A stretch of DNA of 64,000 bases from Lepas anatifera (Eukaryota > Arthropoda > Thecostraca > Lepadidae): positions 668,966 through 732,965 of the forward strand of contig JAOTON010001915.1 of assembly GCA_034440635.1 (NCBI GenBank), in the 5' to 3' direction. Both the position numbers and the translations under genes were made by a program. The notes under the pieces were generated by a model. The model searched no databases and was not told the DNA's origin. It saw only the letters and a program-made list of their open reading frames with translations. Numbering within the stretch: the first letter of the stretch is position 1; every line of letters begins with the position of its first letter. Below, piece after piece: positions 56,900 to 64,000 of this stretch.

Positions 56900-58450
56900 T
56901 CAAAGAGCTGCAGAGTATTGGTCTCGGGAGGAGGGCAAGCAATGATTTCCAGGAGCCTCCAAATGGTGATCTCGGAGGGCCCCCGAATGTGTGGGATGCA
57001 GTGGCGTAGCCAAGGGGTTCTAGGAGTTCGCTGATTCCCTTGGGCCAATCTGAACCACCTGAAAAGGATTCTCTGATCACGGGGCCCTCCAGAGTCATTC
57101 TCAGGGGCCCCTAAAGATCCGTTCTCAGGGCGTCTCGAGTCGGCCCTAGGGCCCCTGCCCTGAGAGTCGGTCTCAAGCCCCTTCCCCGAAAGTGGATTTC
57201 AGGTGGCGTCTGAGAGTTGATCTCAGGGGGGCCCCTAAAGTTGGTCTCAGGGGGGCCCCGAGAGTCAGTCTCAGGGGCCCCTGAGTGGTTCTCAGGGCCC
57301 CGCGAAAGTCTATTTCAGGGGGCCCCTGAGGGTCAGTCTCAGAGAAACCCAAGAGTCGGTCAAGGGGCCCCCAGAGTGTGGGTCTCAGGGCCCAGCGAAA
57401 GTCTATTTCAGGGAGCCCCTGAGAGTCAGTCTCAGAAACCCCAAGAATCGGTAAAGGGGACCCTGAGAGTCAGTGTTAGGGGACCTAAGGCTAGGAGTGC
57501 TCCCGGGAGTAAGTCTCAGGGACATCCGGAAGGCTAATCTCGGGATTCTGAGCAGCAATTGCCAGTGGTGTTCCAGATTTTGGTCTCACGGGCCCCGAGT
57601 TAGCCTTAGATCTCTGAGGGCTAATCTGGGGCCTCCGGGAGGCAGATTCAGGAGTGCCAAAGACTCAGTCACAGGGGTGCTTCCACGCCCCCCTCGAGTG
57701 TTAGTCTCAGGGGGCGCCCCAGAGTTGGTCTCAGAGGGCTGTCGGAAGTCATTCCCAGCCCCCCCACCCCGAGAGACAACCTCAGGGGACCCCAAGAGCT
57801 GAATGGCCCCGAGAGTCAGTTTCAGCCCCCCAGAGAAAATCTGTGGGCCTGATAATCAGTCTTAGAGGTGCTACCGGTAACTAATCCCAGGAGCCCCGAG
57901 GAGATTCTTTGGGGCCCCCAGCTTTGGTCAAGAGGCACTATGAATCAGTCCCAGAGAACCCCTGAGATCTAATCTGGAGAGGGGTCGAGAAATTAGCCTT
58001 GTGAGTGCTGCCAAGTGTTGGTCTTAGGCTGCACCCCAGAGCCTCGTCTCAGAACCCCCAAGAACTGATCTCGGGAGTCCGGAGTTATTTTCATGGGACC
58101 TTTCAGTTCTAGTGTAAGGAGGGCCGAAGAACTAATCTCAGAGATCCGAAAATTAGTCTCACGAGGTCTCCAGGAGTTAGTCTCAGGGGTCCCCTGGGGC
58201 TGCCCTCAGGCGTACCTGAGAGCTAGTATCAGCGAGCATTCCTCCCCACGCCGCTGTTATCTTCAGGGCCCCACGAGAGTAGGTTCTAGGGGGTTCCAGC
58301 AGGTTGTCTCAGGGTACCACCAAATGCTGGTTTGGTCGACGTAAGTACTAATTTTCGGGAAAAGTGTTGTTTTCGGGGTCCCAGGTACTGGCCCCGGCAC
58401 CATGTCAAGTGCTAGGCTCCTGGAGATCTCTTCTTGACCCAGGGGACAGG
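56900..58450. repeat. Long degenerate GC-rich array (GAGAGTCAGTCTCAGGGGCC type)
   Basis: Many diverged units of about 22-32 bp built around TCAGTCTCAGGGGCCCC and GGTCTCAGGG, clearest at 57110-57480. The left margin carries GCAGTGGCGTAGCCAAGGGG (57000-57019), a transposon-like end. Open frames are repetitive artefacts. It is similar in design to 32030-32420. Confidence 0.75.
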
Positions 58451-58459
58451 GGGGAGCGA

Positions 58460-59335
58460 TGGGTGGTGATCCTAGATGGCTTAACACTAGCACAGCAATA
58501 CAAACCCTATACAAAGCTTACCAGAGACCCAAAGTCCAAGGGAATACTGACGTCACTAACCCCCCGGGATCTCCAACCAATGGCTAGGGAGGAGTAAGTG
58601 AGCGGTTTCATCAGCAGGATCGTCCACGGTATAGGTTTAATATAGCATCTGGGGTACACTCCTATATCCCTTTTATTGAACGTCCTTTTTCCTTTCCATT
58701 TCTTTTAAATTTTAGAATAGCAATCCAGAGATACAATCCCAGCTTTTGAGATCCTAGACACAAAGAAGATTTCCAAAAATCAAATGCCTCGGAAAAATGT
58801 TTCTACGCCCATTGCGTTCCAAAAAAAGACAAATTGGAGCATGTCGGTCAGGCACCATTACCGAAGGCTGAAAGACAAATAATTAATCTTAGTTTTATCA
58901 TCCATAAGAGTAAAAAGAACAGGTAATTTGGCACTTCAGCTTTTTTTTACTATATTAGCTTAACCCCAATGAATAATACTTGACAATAACTATTTTTAAG
59001 CTAAATAATCCACTCTCTATTTAACAGTGTGACCTCAGATCTTATGACTCTGCTTCTGAACCATTTCGACATCCCATCACTTGCTGCAACGTAAGGCTAC
59101 ACACAGGATCTTATTTTCCCTACAACGTATCTTTTTCAGGCAAGCTTAACTCCATCGACCTGCTAAATTGCTTCCTCACCTTACATATTCCATCCCGGCT
59201 CACCTGCGTCCTTGCGACTCTTTGTTGAGCCCCAAGCGGCTGCGTAAGTCAGCACAGAGGCAAGGAATGTACATACATACATATTTCTGGCAGCCTGGGG
59301 CCGATTTCCTTTTTCGACTTTTTTTGTGTGACAAG
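58460..59335. other. No recognised gene
   Basis: TGACGTCA occurs at 58548-58555. Frames at 59168-59457 overlap on both strands without a domain. Confidence 0.4.
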
Positions 59336-59339
59336 AACG

Positions 59340-59917
59340 TTCTGGTAAAGGCGTTCTTGGACATCCTTTCACGGATCCTATGGGCGATGATTTGCCCTTT
59401 TGACCAATCTTGAGGGCTATCACAGGTCACCAGGGTCAAAAACAGTATTTTTGACAATAACTTTTGACCTAATCATGCTGGAGCGCTGGAATCATCGGCA
59501 TCGTGTATATCTTAGTCACTGGCTTTCCGTGGTATACGGTAAAGTAATCCTCTTCTGACCTTTCGTGAATTCAGGTCACATCATGTCACGAGGTAAACCG
59601 CTGGAGGTCAAACCACTGGCGGAGGAGGTCATTGTGTTCCACATAACGGAAAATACTCTGGACATTTTCCTACCAAATGTACTTTTAGTAAATCCTGATC
59701 AGCTTCTAATGGCATGAGAGAGCTTATTACTAGTTTTCTTAAGCCTTGCATATTTTAGTGGAAATAGCCTATCGTGTCCTAACTTGACCTCTCTGGAGGT
59801 CAAACTATTTGACGAGAGCGCTTAAAATGCAATTCAAATCTTACTGAAATCACACCAAATTTATTGATGCCCCACGTAGGGCGAAGATGGGCGCCGACTT
59901 GTGCGGGTATGCGCGGG
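59340..59917. mobile_element. TTAA element family D, right-hand part
   Basis: From TTCTTGGACATCCTTTCACG onward it follows 37950-37975 and then the middle and right part of 30130-31142 (GGTCAAAAACAGTATTTTTG, CACTGGCTTTC, GGAGGTCAAACCACTGGCGG). It ends GCGCGGG followed by TTAA at 59918-59921. Confidence 0.75.
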
Positions 59918-59965
59918 TTAATATAGGATGTTTAGAGGTGTTGCTCGTTGAACTAGCTCCTTAAA

Positions 59966-60171
59966 GGGTAGCTGGCACCTTTTATAACGTGATGATTTTA
60001 ATTGAGAGATAGCCAAGTTGTAAAAGCATGCCGGAAAACCCCGGTATTCAATATATCATTTGTCTTGAAAACCTCACAATTTATCTAGGTGAAAAGCTAA
60101 GCAAAACCTACCTGAAATATACCCAAAGCAGCTGGTCACAAAGCGTTGTCAGCTGTTGGTGTGACGACAAA
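59966..60171 (+). mobile_element. MITE family A copy 5, truncated
   Basis: It begins TTAAAGGG with CTGGCACCTTTTATAACGTG and runs through CAATATATCATTTGTCTTGA to GTTGGTGTGACGACA. It then stops where the Penelope-like sequence begins. Confidence 0.75.
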
Positions 60172-61170
60172 CCGCCCCACTAACACATGCGTTCGATATG
60201 TTGACGACATATTCGTACAGAAATCACAGATTAAAACCAGCTTGATCACCTTATCAATAAATCCTGAACATGCATCGGTGTGCTCAAGTTCACTTTTGTG
60301 CTCAGCCGTGACAACGTGCCTACCATTCCTTGATGATCATTCATTGAAGCAAACAGACAGTAAAATGTCTAACCAGTGTGTACAGACAACCCGCAAAACC
60401 AAGGTATTACAATGAATGCGGATAGTGAATATACTGAGGCAGTATAAACGTAGCGTACTTGAAGCCTTCATTAGAAGAGCCCTTAAACACTGTTCCACCT
60501 ACCAAAAGATGCACGAAGAGCTGAATCGCACAAAACAACTTTTAGTAACCAACGACTAACACAAATCATGACATAGACATGCAGAAATAAACAGACAACT
60601 ATCGAAAACAGAAAAACAGAGACAACCGTTACAACAGACACACTCCACATCTACTACAGAAACAAACAAGGTGAGCAGCGCAACACACATAAACAGATGA
60701 GAGAATACTTCTACAGGATATCATTAGGCGAAACGTAGAGTGCAAAACCAAGACAAAAGACTCCAACTTCACATATACTACCAAACACAAAAAACACGTA
60801 ACCTTGTCATGACTAACATGCCAGTCAAGACAGTGCCGTTGAAGCGCACCAATGTGGTGTATAAATTCCTCATGTCCACATGAGGGTTGTAGACCTCATG
60901 CTGAACACTACATTGGTGTGACTACAACGACATTGTCCTCGACGGCTCACCATGCATCTGCAGGATGGAGCCATCCAGCAGCATATGAAAACTACACACA
61001 ACACAGAACTCACGAGGCAAACACTAGTCCAGGAATACACACATCATCGCTTCCACCAAGATGACACACGAAAACTAGCAGTCTTCGAAGCACTACACAT
61101 ACACGAACAAAAGCCCTCACTCAACATGCAGATAAACACACACCGAACACTTACAGCTTGGGAATGGAAG
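60172..61170 (+). mobile_element. Penelope-like element (family P1), decayed 3' part
   Basis: It starts with the reverse transcriptase catalytic text RYVDDIFV (60194-60217) and LPFLDDHSLKQTDSKMS near 60320-60370. The GIY-YIG region follows (SCPHEGCRPHAEHYIGVTTT at about 60858-60917), then MHLQDGAIQQHMKTTHN and EALHIHEQKPSLNMQI. Frameshifts at about 60858 and 60935 and stops between the two domains show that it is dead. The order RT then GIY-YIG is that of Penelope-like elements. Confidence 0.85.
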
Positions 61171-61174
61171 TGAG

Positions 61175-61979
61175 GCGATGATCAATGTTCATTGTTATAT
61201 TAATATATGCCACATGCAACTGATGTCCAAATGTCATTCATTTATGTAATTCGTGTATTGAAATGTAGTAAATGTAGGTGTTATAGCGCTCAAACTATGT
61301 TAATGTTCTTATAGGAATACCTAGAAGCATCGTGTATAATAGGTAAGGTAGCTTACTAAGGAAGTGGTAATTGCTTATAATGCTCGTTCTTTGCGATATT
61401 CAAAAGACATAATATTTTTCGAATCTGTGGAAATGCAAACTTTGAGTTAATATTTAATGCTGAAGATGACTGTTGAAAACAATACTAGTTCATATATACA
61501 GTGGAAACTAGTTCTCAATTAATGAGTTTTGGTAACCTTTAAACTAGTAAATAACGACTGAAATCAAAATCAACGCACGAAAATAGAAAACTCCAAAGAA
61601 AGATACATACAAGTCTGCGCGAGTGCCATACAATTCAACCGTCATTGCCTCAAAGAGAACATATTGCCAAACCATTCGAATATATATATATATATATTTG
61701 AGTACTTCGGGAGTAGGTTTTCTTCATCATGCAATATTCATTGAATATGACGGCGAAATAAGCCTTAAGGCTGGCCAAGTGACTTCTTTGCGGTCCTTAC
61801 AGGTTTACTTGATACTCGCGATTGGAACACTTTTAAAATAACACCCAAACCAAAGAAGCCCAGAGTCGTTTCGTGTTATTTTTAAAAGAATTCAATCGCG
61901 AGAGAACAAGAAGCTTGTCAGGACCATAGAATCATTTAGCCGAAAAGTAACAAAGGCCCATTTCGCCGTCATTTTCAAC

Positions 61980-62037
<58 letters not shown>

Positions 62038-62085
62038 ACAGAAAAGATTAGAGGAAAAGCCTCAATGCCGTTGAAAGTAAACGCT
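61175..62085. other. AT-rich, no recognised gene
   Basis: It holds two AT microsatellites (61679-61697 and about 61981-62034) and no coding sequence. Confidence 0.5.
61981..62034. repeat. AT microsatellite
   Basis: A pure (AT)n tract of about 54 bp. Confidence 0.95.
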
Positions 62086-62089
62086 TATA

Positions 62090-62465
62090 AGCAATTATTC
62101 GTTTCCAAGTTATTCAGTTTAAACCATTTTTCTCATGTATTTCCAATGCGGAGACCATGGCTCGTACCTGACTCCTAGATCATCGATATAAAAATACCGG
62201 AATAAAATTGTAGGCTCATCATTTGATACCGTGAGTTCCAATCGAACGGGTCTCATCCAGTTCTGACTTATGCTATCTTCTTAAACTTTTGGGGTCAGGT
62301 CACTTGAATTGCACTGGTGACCTGACCTGAGTATGACCCCAACCTTAAAGTTTTTTTTTCTAAAAGTTGTAAAAATAAACCGGTAAAAGGTGTAACAAGT
62401 GTGGTATGCGCTACGCGCCGTCCTTTTATTCCGCCTAAAAAACCCGAGTGGGCGGTATCCCGCCC
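62090..62465 (-). mobile_element. TTAA element family C, partial copy, degraded end
   Basis: CTCATGTATTTCCAATGCGG, CGTACCTGACTCCTAGATCA, GCACTGGTGACCTGACCTGA and the CGCTACGCGCCG block follow the order seen in 43080-43390. The terminus near 62450-62465 is decayed. Confidence 0.65.
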
Positions 62466-64000
62466 CCTCTCGGGCTGAAGAGATACGAGCCGGCTCGGAA
62501 GCAGGGGCCCGGATAATTCCTGAGGGCCCAGTTTCGCAGACTCAGAGGTTCCAAGTGAACCGCAAGGGGCCCGATAGCCACAAGGGGCTCAGTTGGAACC
62601 GCAGGGGCTCCGGGCCTCTGAGATACTTGTTAGGCGCCCGCCCGTGGGGCTCTGGGGACCTCTTCCGAGGCAGGGGCCCGAAAACAACTCAGGGGGGCAC
62701 CTGCGCCAAACCATTGTGGACTCAAAAGAACAGCTCTGTAGGGGCCGATGCCAAATCCGTCAGCCGTCGGCCCGGCGGAGTGTAGGGGCGATCGCCTTTC
62801 CAGCGCCCTTGGATCCGCCCCTGTGAACAGCCCTAATATACAACCAATAACTCTGCAAGGCACGTCTTTCTCGAAATATAGCATGGTTCACTGTAACGTG
62901 AAGCTGCTACCAGGTGAGCTTTGTCTTTGTGCTGTGCTATAACCTCTGGGTAAGTGGACTAACTCAATCGGAGGCAGGACAGCCCACCGCGGCCTTGATA
63001 ATGGCTCAGACTCCAGATATTTATGCAGTGAGCTTCTGCCTCCTGGCCTCCCCACACATTGTCCCTGGGCCTCCAAGTCTTCTCTGACCTTCCCCAGCTG
63101 GCTCCAAGCGCAGGTAGCCAGTCGGTGGCCGCTCCACCGCCTGCGCGCTCCCACTGACCCCCAGCGCGTCGTTCACGCAACACACGAGCGAGGAGTGCTC
63201 AGGGGGTTGCCGACGAGGTAGACACTGCTCTTCGCCGAGCCGTCGGGATACTACCAAGGCAGCAGCTGGCGCATCCTCGAGTAGGGCGGCGGCGGGGCGC
63301 GCCTTTCTGTGCATTTTCGCACGAGCCCGTCACCTTTCCACCCCTGTCCTAGCCTTTTTGATCATCAATGTATCTGAAGTACAGTACATTTTAGTAGATT
63401 AAGCACCTCAGAGTCACTGGCTGATCCAAGGTGGACCAAAGGGACCGTGACCCCCACCAAATCTTAAAATATTATATTTAAGGCCCTCCAGAAGTTCTGC
63501 AAATTTCAGACGTTTCGCGGTTTTTCTCGACGTAGCCCCCTCAAATCGTCGGTTTAGCCCCTCCACAAGTTGCAATTGGACCCGCCAATGTGAGTGCGAG
63601 TCGAATTTGCTGAAAACATTGAAAATGGGGCATTTTGGGAACATCAAATATGCACCCGAGCTCCCCATCTCAAAAATTACCCCTTCCGCCTCCCTTGGTT
63701 TTCTTTGTAGCTGCCATGGCAGGACCACAGGCTAGTAGAACTGTGCATTTCCTAATATAGTCATTGAATAACCAAAATCTCTAGCGCTTCCAGAATTGTG
63801 TGAGTCAATCCATACACCAATCGATTTCCTAATACATAACACGTCGTGGATTTTGATTCATTTTCGGTACCTCCTACGGCAGATAGTAGTGCCACAAAGA
63901 AACCACTAGTAGGCCAAAAAATTCATGTCGAAAAATATATTGTGTTATCCTACTTGGGTATCCACAATATTTCAATTTATTGATGAAAGTAACTATTAAT
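62466..64000. other. GC-rich sequence and unassigned 3' end of window
   Basis: 62466-62822 is a degenerate GC-rich repeat (GGGGCCCG, GGGGCTC phrases) ending GGATCCGCCCCTG, like a hAT end. 62930-63320 is GC-rich with open frames on both strands; a minus frame reads SSVYLVGNPLS but has no supporting splice sites or domain. 63415-63590 has CACTGGCTGATCC and CCCGCCAATG ends resembling a hAT MITE, without a convincing TSD. The rest is unassigned. Confidence 0.35.

Noticed and set aside
63021..63314. GC-rich minus-strand frame and the nearby reading SSVYLVGNPLS
   Set aside because: Overlapping frames are open on the same strand because of high GC; no splice-bounded exon or family match could be supported.
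63415..63590. hAT MITE with CACTGG..CCAATG ends
   Set aside because: The ends are plausible, but the flanking 8-mers (CTCAGAGT and TGAGTGCG) do not match.

Overview
This is a stretch of animal nuclear DNA, most likely from an arthropod (crustacean or chelicerate). It is gene-poor and full of repeats. Evidence for a eukaryote: non-LTR and Penelope-like retroelements, tRNA-derived SINEs, TIR transposons with target-site duplications (TSDs), long GT and AT microsatellites, and minisatellites. The arthropod assignment is inference. It rests on a short secreted-protein exon with a cuticle-protein-like signal peptide (28759-28883) and on SINE architecture resembling that of ticks. The species cannot be named.

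Only one substantial host gene is visible. It is a GH3-family (ANL superfamily) acyl-amido-synthetase-like protein on the minus strand (22845-24657). It has no introns and is interrupted by one frameshift near its 3' end. One small candidate exon (28759-28883, minus) encodes a signal peptide plus a Tyr/Gly-rich start and has good splice sites. I found no other convincing host coding sequence; most other open frames are repeats or chance.

Layout. 1-7330: copies of a TIR element (termini GGGAATGTGGCACC), two AGGTCA-rich TTAA-flanked elements, and a 5'-truncated LINE. 8353-9339: a perfect-register 47-bp minisatellite of 21 copies. 10040-12340: a degenerate array split by a 1.66-kb TA-flanked TIR element. 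12647-15381: a second, related 2.7-kb TIR element carrying two nested SINEs. 15543-16854: a hAT-like element with a perfect 8-bp TSD. 17.3-17.6 kb: a palindrome with a CRE (TGACGTCA) in its loop. 19.0-22.5 kb: a 150-bp MITE, then a LINE with a SINE in its ORF. 22.8-24.7 kb: the GH3 gene. 26.2-28.4 kb: a MITE and three copies of a local repeat. 28.4-31.9 kb: the candidate exon and further TTAA elements. 32-34 kb: a GGTCTCAAGGGCCCC array and a 357-bp GT tract. 35.3-36.7, 40.3-41.1 and 60.2-61.2 kb: Penelope-like element remnants of two families. 37.5-38.1 and 42.4-43.5 kb: complete TTAA elements. 44.7-45.4 kb: a 69-bp minisatellite. 46.8-48.0 kb: a LINE and two SINEs with clear TSDs. 50.9-52.4 and 55.1-55.8 kb: an inverted duplicated segment, one copy filled by a LINE. 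56.4-58.4 kb: a TTAA element end and a GC-rich array. 59.3-62.5 kb: more TTAA elements and AT repeats.

The elements work together only as a record of nested insertion: SINEs into LINEs, a MITE into a Penelope element, a LINE into a duplicated segment, and a hAT MITE into a TTAA element. I did not find a clearly new enzymatic or defence system. The most unusual signals are the AGGTCA-rich TTAA elements, the intronless frameshifted GH3 gene, the Penelope-like endonuclease framed by a 24-bp perfect inverted repeat, and the excess of TGACGTCA palindromes.
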